Source: Apus apus
Taxonomy: Eukaryota; Chordata; Aves; Apodiformes; Apodidae
Assembly: GCF_020740795.1 (NCBI RefSeq)
Contig: NC_067294.1
Coordinates: forward strand, 6,076,001 to 6,140,000
Reading direction: 5' to 3'
DNA: 64,000 bases
The translations under genes were made by a program, and so were the position numbers. Below the pieces are notes generated by a model. The model had not been told where the DNA came from. It did not search any database and saw only the letters and a program-made list of their open reading frames with translations. Every line of letters begins with the position of its first letter. Position 1 is the first letter of the stretch. Shown one piece after another: positions 28,576-38,700 of the stretch.

Positions 28576-28590
28576 TGTGTGTGTGTGTGT
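28576..28590 (+). repeat. (TG)n microsatellite
   Basis: A perfect TG run of 15 bases about 250 bases before the orphan CpG island. Confidence 0.9.
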
Positions 28591-28839
28591 TCTCACTCTG
28601 TCTTAATGCTGCCTGGAGGAGTGGATGTCTCTGAGGTTTTGTGTTCCATCAAATCAAGTGAAACCTAGCCAGTAGGTTAAAAAATTAGAGGGAATGTTAC
28701 TAAGACAGGCAGACTGATCAGCAGAGCACAACACCTGGGATCAATCGTATGTTCCTTAGACTAGAAAGTGCTCCAGAAAGGATGGGAGGGCTCAGGCAGC
28801 CTTGGGTGGGGTGGGATGGCATGGCCAGGTGTGGTGGGG

Positions 28840-29115
28840 ACGTAGCCCTGAAAGGGACCAGGGCTGCGTTTCGCGGGGCCACATCTCGCAGCTGCTGGGT
28901 TGCTCCGCTGCGAAGGGCAAAACCCCGGGCTGGGAGATGCGCCCGTGGGAACCGGGGAGGTACAAACCCGCTCTCCTAGCCCGGGATCCCCAGCCCGACT
29001 CACTCCAAGCCGGCTCAGCCTCCCCCGGCGCCGGGCTCCATCCCCTGCCCTGCCGCTCCCCCCGCCGGCCGCTCCGCGCCGGTGCCGCCGCACCGGGGGA
29101 TGGAGATGGGCCGGG
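28840..29115. promoter_or_regulatory. Orphan CpG island downstream of SPARC
   Basis: A compact block of dense CpG and high GC in otherwise CpG-poor DNA, about 2.2 kb below the SPARC 3' end. On the minus strand there is a good donor, GTGAGT at 29003-28998, suggesting a first exon transcribed away from SPARC. By human synteny the next gene in that direction is FAT2, on the same strand, so this may be an untranslated FAT2 first exon or an unrelated non-coding RNA promoter. No coding potential is recognised. Confidence 0.6.
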
Positions 29116-31274
29116 AGAGGGATGGAAATCGGTCTGGGGATAGAGATGGAGGTGTCTCTCACAACTTGGCGGTGGTGCCGGAGAAGTATCTGCCCCTCGC
29201 CTGCTCTCCCTCCAGGCCGGCAGCAGAGAGATGCGTCCCCTGAAATGTTTTTCCCTGGTGTTGTCTCTTCACTGGAGGTTGGGCATCTTTTTTTACTGAG
29301 TTTGTCCTCTTTTGCAATAGATCAGCTGTTTTAACCCAGAAGAAGGCTCCACAGTGGTTATGGGCATCTCAGGAGCTGCTCGACAAGCTGGAGCAGGGCA
29401 GAGGGATGGAGGTGGTCCTGGCACTGCCCTGGCCAAGAACCAAACCTTAGTGCAGCCTTTGTGCCACAGTTAGTTTCTTTCATAAGAGTCAGGAAAGAAG
29501 GCAGAAAAGCACTAATCTCTGCATGAACCTTTGTCTTTCCCATCTTTTCTCTGTTGAGAGCAAGCAGGACAATGAGCTGCTCTGTGGTGCTCCCCCAAAT
29601 AACTACAGCAAAATTAACTACCTCTGCCTGCAGATGCTCTGTAGCACTCAGGTCAGCTGGTGTTTGTGTCTGTCTGGTTTGGGATTCAGACCTCTCTGTT
29701 ATTTTTCTATTTTCTTTTCTTTTACTTTTTTTTTTTTAATTATTTTTTTAAGTTTGGAAACTGTGTCCTCAGTCAGCACTAACCACAGGGAAAATTTCCA
29801 CTTGGAAAGTACAGGAGAGTTTCTTTACTGCTGTGCAGCCAGTGGGAGGCTCAATTTCTGCTGTAACAGGGAAAGGGCTGTTCAGTTCCACCCTTGCTGA
29901 CCGTCTAGGTCTGAATGCTTAAAAAAGGCCAGCTTATTCCTCAAGTCCTGAGGTAACCCCATGTATGGCATTTGCCTCAAGGCAGTGAAATTCCAGCAAC
30001 TTGATACTTCAGGCTGTGACCTTTGAAGGGTTAAGGGAGACCCAGCTGCAAACTCATGAGCTCTCTTTGATGCTCAGTTAAAGCCAGAACAGCTGCACTT
30101 GTAACAGCTCTGACGGGTTCTTTGGGCTCTGCCAGAAGGCTGGGACATGAGCGTTGTCCCCTGGGATGGGCCATGGCCTTAGAGATGGATCCCTTGGCTT
30201 TCCTGAGCTGTTCCTGCTCTCCTGCTAGAGCCTGCTGACTTTTCTGAACTTGCTGTGATTTAGAGCTGATTCCTGCACAAGAGGGGAAGGCAGAGGAGAG
30301 GAGGGCTGGAAAGCCTTCCCTTGCACAGGGAGTCTGTCCGGCGGTGCTGGCAGGGAGGGCTGGAGCTGGAAGGACAGAAGGATGGAAGGAATGCGGCTGC
30401 GTCTTGGCGGAGGAGAGGGAGCAGGAGTTTCTGGCTGGGAGGGAGCAGCTGGGAAGCAGGTTTGCACAGGGTGGCTGATCTCTTCCAGTCCTGTCCTGTC
30501 TTCCTGTCCACCCCCTGCCCAAATCCTTTCACCAGCTCTCCTGGCCTAGACCTGGCTAGGCAGCCAATGGCTGCTGCAGCCAGCTGGATCTTGCAGGTGG
30601 GGTCTGGGCAGCAGTGCCCCTTGATGTGCCTGGCCAGAGGCAGCAGCTGCAGCCCCTGAGGGGCAGGGGGGACATTCGCTGGGGCTCCATCGAGAAACCC
30701 CCCTCTGGCTAATGATGACTGGGTGGAATGAGCCCTGGGGTTCCAGGCAGCAGTGAAAATCCTTCACCTGGTTTCTCAGGGCACCAGCTCTCCCACTGGC
30801 TGCAAACAGCTTGGAAAAGCACCTGCAAAGTGACCATCCCCAATGGGACCTGCCAAGGGCTCTGCAGCTAGGAATGACCCTATGCAGGAGCTAACCCTGC
30901 AGCTCATCCAGTGAGGGGCTGTTCACACCTTCACCAGAGCCCTTGTTCATGGATATTTTTAGCTCGTACAAAGAGCAGTGTTTACTTTCTTCTGTTGTGC
31001 CTTTTTGCCTTTCCCAGGGATTTTATTGCTCATGAAAGCAAGAGCTTTAGATCTGTGCAAATGTCTGTGCTGCCTGCTGCAGTGACCCTGTTGGCTCCAT
31101 CAGCCCATTACCCATCCAATGTCCCCCAACCAGCCCATTTACGGGCTGTGACTGGCAGAAGCACCTTGGCCACCTTACCTTGGCCCAGACCTTTCCCTGG
31201 GGCTGGGGTGCCTGTGTGACACCCACACGCATGGAGTTGCTGATGTGTGTGCATCAGGATGGGACAAAACAGAG
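29116..31274. other. Intergenic DNA between orphan CpG island and SPARC 3' end
   Basis: Contains the T-rich tract near 29.73 kb. I see no exon, RNA gene or known transposon. Confidence 0.55.
29712..29752 (+). repeat. T-rich low-complexity tract
   Basis: A T-rich stretch with several long T runs and two short AATTA breaks. No transposon body is recognised. Confidence 0.85.
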
Positions 31275-31290
31275 GAACATTGCAAGCTTA

Positions 31291-31296
31291 TTTATT
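31291..31296 (-). terminator. Distal SPARC polyadenylation signal (AATAAA)
   Basis: A canonical AATAAA on the minus strand, with a second at 31326-31321. It is the last canonical signal before the composition change, so it is the best candidate for the long SPARC transcript end near 31275. Confidence 0.5.
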
Positions 31297-31858
31297 GTCA
31301 GTGTTTCAAAACAGTATTTTTTTATTACAGACACTCATCAGGTTGCTCACAATGTGGCAGGAATTTAATAATATAAGGCACAGGGAACATTCAGAGGTAA
31401 AAAAAAAAGGTTCTCAGCCTGTGAGACTTAACCATCCTTTCAATTCTGTCAGAACTCTCTCTATAAAGCAAAATCCAAATACCTTCTCCCTTCCATCCCA
31501 CCCATCCCATAAACCTTAAAATCCCCATCAGGAAAAAAATATTACAGCCTTTTCCTCAAGCGTGTGGCAAGCACACCTCTTTTGAGCAGAACTGTCCCTT
31601 GCAAGCCTGACACGTCTTCCCTGGGAGGGCAGGGCTGGAATTTAAGCATGACTAAGGCAGAGGTGGGAAGTGCTCAAGGGCACCGTGATTCGAGGAGAGC
31701 CAGGAGCTTTATCTCACCTACAGCAAAATCACAACAGCAAGGTCAGCCACAAAAACCTGGGGGAACAGGCGTCTGCCCCCAGTCTCCCTTGGCAGCACAG
31801 AAAACACAACAGCAATATGGTTGTTAAGTAACGGTAAAGCATGTAGCACTTTCAAACC

Positions 31859-31864
31859 TTTATT
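31859..31864 (-). terminator. Proximal SPARC polyadenylation signal (AATAAA)
   Basis: A canonical AATAAA on the minus strand about 730 bases after the stop codon, with another at 31906-31901. It could end a shorter SPARC mRNA. Confidence 0.4.
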
Positions 31865-32593
31865 TTTCAAGGGGATTTTACAGGATGGGATGCGTTTCGT
31901 TTTATTTGTTTTCAATTTCGTGTGCTTTCCTATTTGTTTGCTTGATTAGCCCTTCGTTTTTACACCCAATGATTGTCAAATTCAAGCCCTGGGAATGAAA
32001 AAAATGAAACAACCCAACAACAAAAAACAACACAAAAAGGGAAACACACCCTATGTCTTCCTCACCCTCTCTCCATCCCCCCTAACATGAGCTGGGTGAC
32101 CACTGTGTCACCCCTAGCTGCTCTGGTTGAAAATCCCAGTCCTCCTACATCCTCTGGCTCTGCCTTCCATCGCTGACGGTTGGTGACCAGGGTGGTGAAT
32201 CAGCTGAGAGCTCTTTGTGTCTGTGCTGACGTGTCCAAGAACGTGCTGTTTGTTAGTAGGAAGTTAAGAGGAGTTGATCCGAGAGTGGATACCAAGATGG
32301 AGCAGATATTTGGGACAGGAACAGGGTCAGTACACAGTAAAGCCACGTTGGAGAGAGAAAGGGTTGGTAAGATCATGTGGAAACAGCTGAGTGAGTAATC
32401 TAGTGGTAATAGATTAGGCTATGATCAAGGACTTTTACTTCTCTTAGCACCGTTACTACATACGTTTAGATCTATATTAGCACCTTGTTCCCAGGGGAAA
32501 AAAAACAAACCAAAACAAAAGCAGTTCAAAAACCGAAGGAAGTGGGAAGGTTAAAACAAGACAAAGTTGGCAGCAGAGAAAGAAGCTGAGGGA

Positions 32594-32622
32594 TTAGATC
32601 ACGAGATCCTTGTCTATGTCCT
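32594..32622 (-). CDS. SPARC: SPARC exon 10, coding part: C-terminal tail QDIDKDLVI and stop
   Basis: The acceptor TTTCACAG ends at 32623. AG completes Gln286, then DIDKDLVI and TAA at 32596-32594. The conserved DLVI terminus confirms the reading frame and gene end. Confidence 0.97.
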
Positions 32623-35600
32623 CTGTGAAAGGAAAGGAGAGAGATGAGGTTAGGAGGTGGATGCTACCAGGACCCAGGGTTCTACTGCTCCTGGGATCCC
32701 CCATCCCTTCTCTCCCCTACCTTTCCCTCCCCAGGGTGGGCTGTAATGCATCGCTTCATCCTGAGTGGGGGCTTTGGGGGTAGCTTTTTGGTGTCTCCTC
32801 CACCCCTATTCCTTCCCTGCTCGGTACTTACGCTCCTTAATGCCGAAGCAGCTGGCCCACTCCTCCAGGGCGATGTACTTGTCGTTGTCCAGGTCACAGG
32901 CCTCAAAGAAGCGGGTGGTGCAGTGCTCCATGGGGATGAGGGGGGCACGGAGTGGGGCCAGCTCAGTGTGGGACAGGTACCTGCCGAGGTGACCGGGTGG
33001 TCAATGTGCCGCACGTCACCACCAGCCGTGCTCCCACAGGAGGGGACGCACTCTGCTGGGTGCAGGAGCCAGCACAGGGCAAGATGCTGGCCCCAGATCT
33101 CTGTCTGGTTTGACCGCTTTCCCAGTGCCCCCCAGTATCCACTGTGCATCTTGAAGGTCAAGGACTGGTATCTGCTGTGCTGGTCACAAAATAGCTGGCA
33201 GCTCAGGGGGTCCTCACCAGCTGCCCCCCTCCATGTGTCCCTGATCCATCTCATGTCCATCTCCAGCTCAACAGCTCAGCCAGCAGCTGGTGTTTCAGCT
33301 GCTGAAATTATCCTGGGGCCTTTGGATGAAGATATTTTAGGGAACTATCATCCAGCAGTAAATCTGAGAAGACAGAAAGCCCATGCAAGGGACATGGGAG
33401 CAGCTGGGGCCGGGACAGGTCCCTCTGTCTGCAGAAGAGCTGGTTGCAGAAAGTAAAACTGCCTTTACCCCATGGTAGATGGTTTTCCCCCATCTCTGCA
33501 GATGTGTGCAGGGTTTGTCTCTCTACCGGCCTTAGCCTGTGCCTCTGTCACTAGCCACCCACTCATGTCCAGCCTTGACACTTTCTGCCATCAAATCACC
33601 CTGGTCCTTGGGCAGGAAGGGGTCCTGGCAGGGCCCTCGTGCTGCTCTGCCCACACTCACCCATCAATGGGGTGCTGGTCCAGCTGCCCGAACTGCCAGT
33701 GCACAGGGAAGATGTACATGTTGTAGTTCTTCTCAAAGTCACGGGCCAGCAGCTCCACGGTGTGGTCACCAGCCTCCAGGCGCTTCTCGTTCTCATGGAT
33801 CTTCTTCACCTGTCATAGGAGAGGCAGGGAGGTCTTGTCAGTAGGGCAATGGGATGCAAAGGGGGAACCTTGGGAGGGGCTTTACATGGGGTGGCCGGAA
33901 GTCATTCTGGATGGGCTCCCCATGTGTGTTGGGCTCCATTGGTGGGGTGAGCTCCCAGGCTCCCTCCCCAACCCCTCACCTTGAGCTTCTGCTTCTCTGT
34001 CAGCAGGTTGTTGTCCTCATCACGCTCGTACAGAGTGATCAGCACGTTCTTGAGCCAGTCCCGCATGCGCAGGGGGAACTCGGTCAGCTCTGTGTCCAGG
34101 CAGGCAGGGATGACTGGAGACCATACACAGTGGTCAGCACAGCACTTGGACATGCAGCCCCAGCACCCCCCCACCTCAGCCCTGCATCTGCCTGGACCTT
34201 TGCTCTCTCTCAGCTTATGGGCAAAGGGGCTGTGCTCTGGTTAGGGGTCCACTTGTCTAAGGGAATGGGTCCACTTACATTTGCAAGGCCCAATGTAGTC
34301 CAGGTGCAGCTTGTGTCCCTTCTTGGTTCCCTCCAGGGTGCACTTGGTGGCAAAGAAATGGCAGGAGGAGTCATAGGTCTTGTTGTCAGTGCCGCAGACC
34401 TGCACAGGATGGGGAGATGCTGCTTGAGGGACAGCGAAGTCCAGCCATGCTGGGACGTCAGCAGGGAGAGCCTCCAAGTGAGAAGTTTAGCTTTGTTTCT
34501 TGGGGTGAACAACAGCAGCAGCAGCTGAAGCCATATGGGGACCTGCCATCCAGGCTCTATCTCCCCCACCATTTCTGACACTGTCCTATGTGAGGTCCCT
34601 CCCCATTCCAGTCCATCAAGCAGCTTCTGCCCTCACCTTCTCAAAGACGGCAGCGGTGGCTGGGCAACTGGAGGGGTCCTGGCACACACACATGGGTGAG
34701 TTGTTGTCATCCACCTCACAAACCTTGCCGTGCTTGCAGTGGTGGTTCTGGCAGGGGTCTGGGAGAGGACATGGAGCAAAGTCAGAGGCTGCCCTATCCT
34801 CGCCTCCCACAAGCTGCCTGGGGCGTCTCAGCACAGAGGGAAGACAGAGACTTGACCAGGGACAGCCCCGAGCATCTCTTGCTGCACTGGGATGATGTGA
34901 GGGTCTGCAGAAGCTCACGTTAGCCCTTGGGCTAATCCTGGGCTCTGTTCTGTAGCCACAAAATGCAGTGGCTTTTCTGTTGCAAAAAAGAGGTTATGGA
35001 GAATCCAGTTCAGTAAAGAGGTCGTGGACCTCTTTTGCTTTCAAGTGTGTGTCTAGGTTGGCATCACCCTTGTGCTACAGTCCTTCCCAGATAAGCCCTC
35101 ACTGTTTGGGGAAGCTACAGCTCTCCCACCCAGGGAAAGGACAGTGTCATTGCCTGATGGAGAGCAGGCAAAAACCAACTTACTCTCTGCCACAATCTCC
35201 TCTACATCTTCTGTGGGTTCCTCGAACTCTCCCACCTCCACCTGGACGGGGTTAGTCCCCACGGGCTCCTGCAAAAGAGGTCAGTGTGGATGGCAGGGGT
35301 GCAAAAAGAGCTGGGCCCCATTCCCAGGGGGCAGAGCAGCCCCCTCATTGCCCCTGCTCCCCCCTGCTTCTGAGATGCTCTTTCCAGGGCAGTGGGTTTC
35401 TCAAGGGATAGGTGACAAGGAGGAGCAGTGTCACCTACCTCTTCAATGACCTCTGTCTCATCAGGCAGAGCCTCCTGCTGCAGGGAAAAAGGTCCATGAG
35501 CCAGGGTCCAGGGGGAGGACAGTCCCAAGAGGGATGACCCACCAGGGTAGGAGACAGGGCCACCCACAAGTTTCCTCTCCCCCCACTGCCCCCATAGCTC

Positions 35601-35747
35601 AGGGGTTTATTTGATATAAAACCAAATCCCCATCAGATACACTGGACAGACAACCCTGACAGCAGAGAGGCTCTGTCGTCTCTTACTTACCGGAGCTGCC
35701 AGGGCTTTGCCTGCCAGGCAGAGAAGGAAAAAAATCCAGGCCCTCAT
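32594..35747 (-). CDS. SPARC: SPARC (osteonectin/BM-40), secreted calcium-binding matricellular glycoprotein; nine coding exons
   Basis: The joined exons encode 294 residues; the human protein has 303. Residues 1-17 are a signal peptide ([17 protein letters not shown], cleavage expected before Ala-Pro). Residues 18-60 are the acidic, low-affinity calcium-binding region. Residues 61-142 form the follistatin-like domain with its cysteine array, an NKT glycosylation site at 107-109 and the copper-binding KGHK at 128-131. Residues 143-294 are the extracellular calcium-binding domain with two EF-hands: a variant loop from D230 with the usual extra residue, and a canonical loop D265-E276 ([12 protein letters not shown]). 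The collagen-contact residues known for the family are all present (R157, N164, L250, M253, E254). SPARC binds collagen and growth factors and modulates cell-matrix contact. Introns are 165-680 bases, all GT-AG, typical of a compact bird gene. The start codon is the only one preceding the signal peptide. Identification is near certain. Confidence 0.98.
32832..32980 (-). CDS. SPARC: SPARC exon 9: rest of EF-hand 1, collagen epitope and EF-hand 2
   Basis: One base completes Gly236, followed by 49 codons, [20 protein letters not shown] through WASCFGIKE, plus the first base of Gln286. It holds collagen-contact residues L250, M253 and E254, the C256-C264 and C280 cysteines, and the canonical EF-hand 2 loop. 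The acceptor is CCTCGGCAG and the donor GTAAGT. Confidence 0.97.
33661..33809 (-). CDS. SPARC: SPARC exon 8: EC-domain helices and first half of EF-hand 1
   Basis: Forty-nine codons, from [15 protein letters not shown] to [13 protein letters not shown], plus two bases of Gly236. It ends inside EF-hand 1, at the family-specific loop with a His-Pro insertion. The acceptor is CTATGACAG and the donor GTGAGT. The following intron (680 bases) is the longest among the coding exons. Confidence 0.97.
33980..34113 (-). CDS. SPARC: SPARC exon 7: start of the EC domain
   Basis: Two bases complete Phe142, followed by 44 codons, [20 protein letters not shown] through TEKQKLK. It contains Arg157 and Asn164 of the collagen-binding surface. 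Residue 145 is alanine (IPACLD), where human has proline (IPPCLD). The acceptor is TCTCCAG and the donor GTGAGG. Confidence 0.97.
34279..34399 (-). CDS. SPARC: SPARC exon 6: Kazal-like part of the follistatin domain with KGHK
   Basis: Forty codons, from [16 protein letters not shown] to HLDYIGPCK, plus one base of Phe142. It holds the NKT glycosylation site, the Kazal cysteines C103, C114, C121 and C140, and the KGHK copper-binding, pro-angiogenic peptide described for the family. The donor is GTAAGT. Confidence 0.97.
34637..34758 (-). CDS. SPARC: SPARC exon 5: EGF-like part of the follistatin domain
   Basis: Two bases complete Asn61, followed by 40 codons beginning [17 protein letters not shown] and ending VFEK. 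The six cysteines C63, C68, C74, C84, C86 and C92 match the family spacing. The acceptor is CTCTCCCAG and the donor GTGAGG. Confidence 0.97.
35184..35268 (-). CDS. SPARC: SPARC exon 4: second half of acidic domain
   Basis: Twenty-eight codons from [15 protein letters not shown] through EEIVAE, plus one base of the next Asn codon. The acceptor is TTTTGCAG and the donor GTAAGT. The [10 protein letters not shown] core is the family signature. The junction with exon 3 reads EEEPVG, several residues shorter than the human VAEVTEV stretch, which accounts for much of the shorter total length. Confidence 0.95.
35439..35477 (-). CDS. SPARC: SPARC exon 3: first half of acidic domain, with NAGNAG acceptor
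   Basis: Thirteen codons, [13 protein letters not shown], phase 0 at both ends, donor GTAGGT. The acceptor is a CAGCAG tandem at 35480-35475. Using the first CAG gives one glutamine, using the second gives none. Human SPARC has two glutamines here ([10 protein letters not shown]). I annotate the upstream site, which is normally preferred. Confidence 0.9.
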
Positions 35748-35760
35748 CTTTCAGCAAACC
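35691..35760 (-). CDS. SPARC: SPARC exon 2: short 5' UTR plus signal peptide and first mature residues
   Basis: The acceptor CAG ends at 35761. Thirteen untranslated bases precede the ATG at 35747-35745, followed by 19 codons ending in Ala-Ala-Pro. The donor GTAAGT begins at 35690, phase 0. An acceptor directly upstream of the start codon shows that a separate untranslated exon 1 must exist at higher coordinates, as in mammals. Confidence 0.96.
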
Positions 35761-38700
35761 CTGAGTAAAAGGAGAGGAAAAGAAGGGATGAGGAAGGAGG
35801 CCATGGAGTGCTGCTGGGCTCTCAGGGCTGCCAGACCTGCACTTAGAAAAGGGCGTTCTCTTTGTTTCCTACCCCATCTGTTTGATATTACAGCCCCACA
35901 TGATGGGTTTTCTAGCTGAAACCTTAAGCCAAACCATGTTTCCAAGACAAATTCTTTTGATTTTGCAAAATGGGGTAGCAGAGATTAAGATTTCTGTTGC
36001 CTTTAGAAAAATTGCAGTCGAAATGGCAGTTCTTCTGTCCTTCACAGGAGTTTTCTAGGACAACAGCCCCCTGTTTTTCATGTTAAAAGCCCCTGATATG
36101 AGCCCCAGGTACAGGCGATGAAACTCGCTACCATTTTATTTGTCAGAGGGAAAATTAAAGTGGAGGAAGGGAAGAGAGAAAAGAGAGACAGCAAGATGAA
36201 GAACTTCAGAATTAAATCCTGAAGAAAACTCCTTCCCATGTGGACACAGACATCTTTAGGGGTATTAGGGACCAGTCCTCCATCCCTGGCACTGTCAAAT
36301 GTGGGGTGTCTTCTATAGTTTTTCCCTTTCCTGCTCAGACCTGAGGGTCTCCAAACTGGGTCTGAGGGATCCAGGATGTTTTCGGGTTGTGCTCTGCAGG
36401 GAGATGAGCTCCAGGAGGATGAACCCTTTGCACCCTTGTGATGTGACTGTTGCAGGGATTCTGTAGGACGAGTGAGCCAGGCAGCCTGGCTGCAACGTGA
36501 GCCAGAAGGACAGCACAGCTGGTGAAATCGCCCTGTCCTTGTCCCCCCCTAAGTTCCTGTTTGGCAGGATTGAGCTCCTCTGTGTGAGGGCAGAGAGGAG
36601 CTCAGCTGGCAGCTTAATATGCCAGTGGCATCCCACTGCTGACAGCAAGGGCTGCCCTCTCCCTTCCGCCTGCCGGCAGACTGAAACACCCCCCGTTTGT
36701 CTCCTGCCAACGAGGGGACTTGTCCCCCTGCCAAGGCTTCCGCTGCCTCCCTTCCGCTCCACCTGCCCGGCCGGGGCAGCGCAGCCCACCTGCTCCCTGG
36801 GGCTGGGAGGATGGATGGCTTTGCTGGGGCAGAAACTGTTGGACAAGGTGTCTTCCTCTTTCCCAGCGAGCGTGGATGGATATCTGATTTGGCTGTGCAT
36901 CCTTTCCCTTCCTCCCCATGCACAACAGCACTCTGGGTATAAAGCCATGCCAGTCTGTGCTGCCAGGGCACCGGCCGGGCTGGGCTCCCTCATTTAGCAA
37001 GGTTTGGCCACACAGAGGCAGAAATCCTCCTCCCAGACTCAGAGCCTTGCCCGGCCCTGGCTGTGTGCCTGTGCAAAATCGGTGTCAGGGCATGTAGGAC
37101 AGCTTCCTAGGAACACTGGAGGGCTGGGAGCATGGGGGGAGGGGGTGGTGGCAGCTGTGGTGGGATGGAGGACGTGTGGGCAGAGGGGCTGCAGGGGCGG
37201 GGATGAATGAGCCCGGTTGCTCTGGTGAGGCTGCAGCTGAGCAGCTCCCTCCTGTCCCACTCAGTACATGCTGTCCCTTCCCAAGGGTTCTCCTGGTGTT
37301 TGCCAGGAGAAATCACTGGTTCTTTGCTTCTGGAAGGGTGGTTTGAGGGGAAGAGGTGGAAAAGTACTGGCAAATCTGGCCATCTCTTCCCTCACTGCCA
37401 TCCCCTGGCTTGCAAAGGGGCTTGTTTGCTTTGGAAGATGCGCTGAGGTTCAGTGATGCTTGATGGGCAGAAGCACAGCAGTGCCCAGCCTGGAGGAAAG
37501 GGCATTGCATGTACACAGGGAAGATGGAATTAAGAAAAACCCAACCCAGACCAAGGTCCTCTCAGAGCATTTCCCCAAGCTCCAAAAAAAGCCCTGAATT
37601 TCAAAGTCTGGGCATGCAGAAAGCTGGGGTCAGGGAGTTACATGCTTGCTAGGAGCCAGCAGGCAGCCAGAGCTGCCAGTGTTGTGTTTGGAGGAAGAAG
37701 GAGCATGAAAGAGTCTGAGCAAACAAGCTCCACAGAGCTCACGCCAGAGATGGGAAAACAAGTTTATTTGAAAAACAACATCCTCCTGGAGGCAGAGCCT
37801 GTGCACAGAGGACACTGCAGCCAGTCACTTGTGCAAGTCTGTGGCCTGCCATGGTCCTGCTCTCCAAGAGGATGCTCTTTGGAGCTGACAGCTGAGCCAT
37901 ACCATGAGCATCTACCCCATAGCTGGAGGGGTTTGGGGGATTCCTTCAAGGGCCCCTGCACTAGGACAGCTTGGCACTGCTCTGCAAGAGCCCCACGGAA
38001 GGCAGAGGAGCAGAGTGATGGGGCACAGCAGGAAGTGATTCTGGGTAGAAGAAAACAGGGCTGGGAAAGAGATTTTAAGAAGCAGGGACTTAGATCCTTC
38101 TATATCCTGTAGGAATCAACAGAAGCCAGCACTTTGCAAGACACACTGGAAACCAGCACATCCTGGGCACGGAGAGGCCTGCTGGTTATAAAACAAGGGA
38201 AGCCTCCATGGTCACCATCCCCTCAGCAGGCCTGCCCTCCTGACTGCTGAGGATGGAGGGGAGAGCCTGGCACCCATGGGCTGCAGGATCCCTGGCCTGC
38301 ACTGCCTTAATAATGCTTGGCCCCACTTGTACCCTAAGTGGGGATTTCAGCTCACAGTGGCTGTGTAGACAATCTCCTGGATCCCCTTCTGAAAGGGCAC
38401 AAGGGCCAGGTGGTTGCAGCCTCCAGAGGAGGCTCCATGGGTCACCACGGGTGGAGCATGGCCCAGGTAGTGCTGGCCCCGGCCAGGGTTGCATAAGCCC
38501 TTAGGGATGCCACGTTAGCTGGGGAGGAGCCACTTTGACAGCTCCTCCCCGGGGCCACTGGGGTAACATCAGTTGCCTCCACTGTCACCCAGGCCAGGCG
38601 CCTTGCTGCCACCTCCCGACATCAGCAGCCTAGAGCAGGAGTGGGTCATCGCTGGGCAAAACCCCTCCCAGATCTGAGCTCCTCAGCCTGGCCATGCAGG

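Larger units (their letters stand above)
1..28839. other. Intergenic DNA, SPARC 3' side
   Basis: Apart from the listed repeats, no exon with a recognisable domain or paired splice sites was found. Open frames reach 224 codons (minus strand, 1762-2436) but are low-complexity translations typical of chance. AT-rich blocks at 14.88-15.12 kb and 16.11-16.28 kb look unlike their surroundings and could be conserved regulatory DNA. By human synteny this interval should lie between SPARC and FAT2. Confidence 0.6.
31275..32593 (-). other. SPARC: SPARC 3' untranslated region (proposed extent)
   Basis: Below the stop codon the DNA is A/T-rich with little coding potential. It stays so until about 31275, where composition shifts to GC-richer intergenic sequence. 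AATAAA signals on the minus strand lie at 31906-31901, 31864-31859, 31326-31321 and 31296-31291. The UTR would be about 0.7 or 1.3 kb depending on which is used. Mammalian SPARC also makes two mRNA sizes by alternative polyadenylation. The end is inferred, not proven. Confidence 0.55.

Noticed and set aside
32644-33456. A 270-codon plus-strand open frame
   Set aside because: It is the antisense shadow of SPARC exon 9 and its flanking introns, whose minus-strand coding is certain.
33854-34528. A 224-codon plus-strand open frame
   Set aside because: Antisense to SPARC exons 6 and 7. It crosses verified splice sites and has no protein similarity I recognise.
35439-35567. Reading SPARC exon 3 through both CAG codons to give APQQEALP as in human
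   Set aside because: The first CAG must serve as the acceptor, because no other AG lies upstream within the pyrimidine tract. The exon can therefore supply at most one glutamine.
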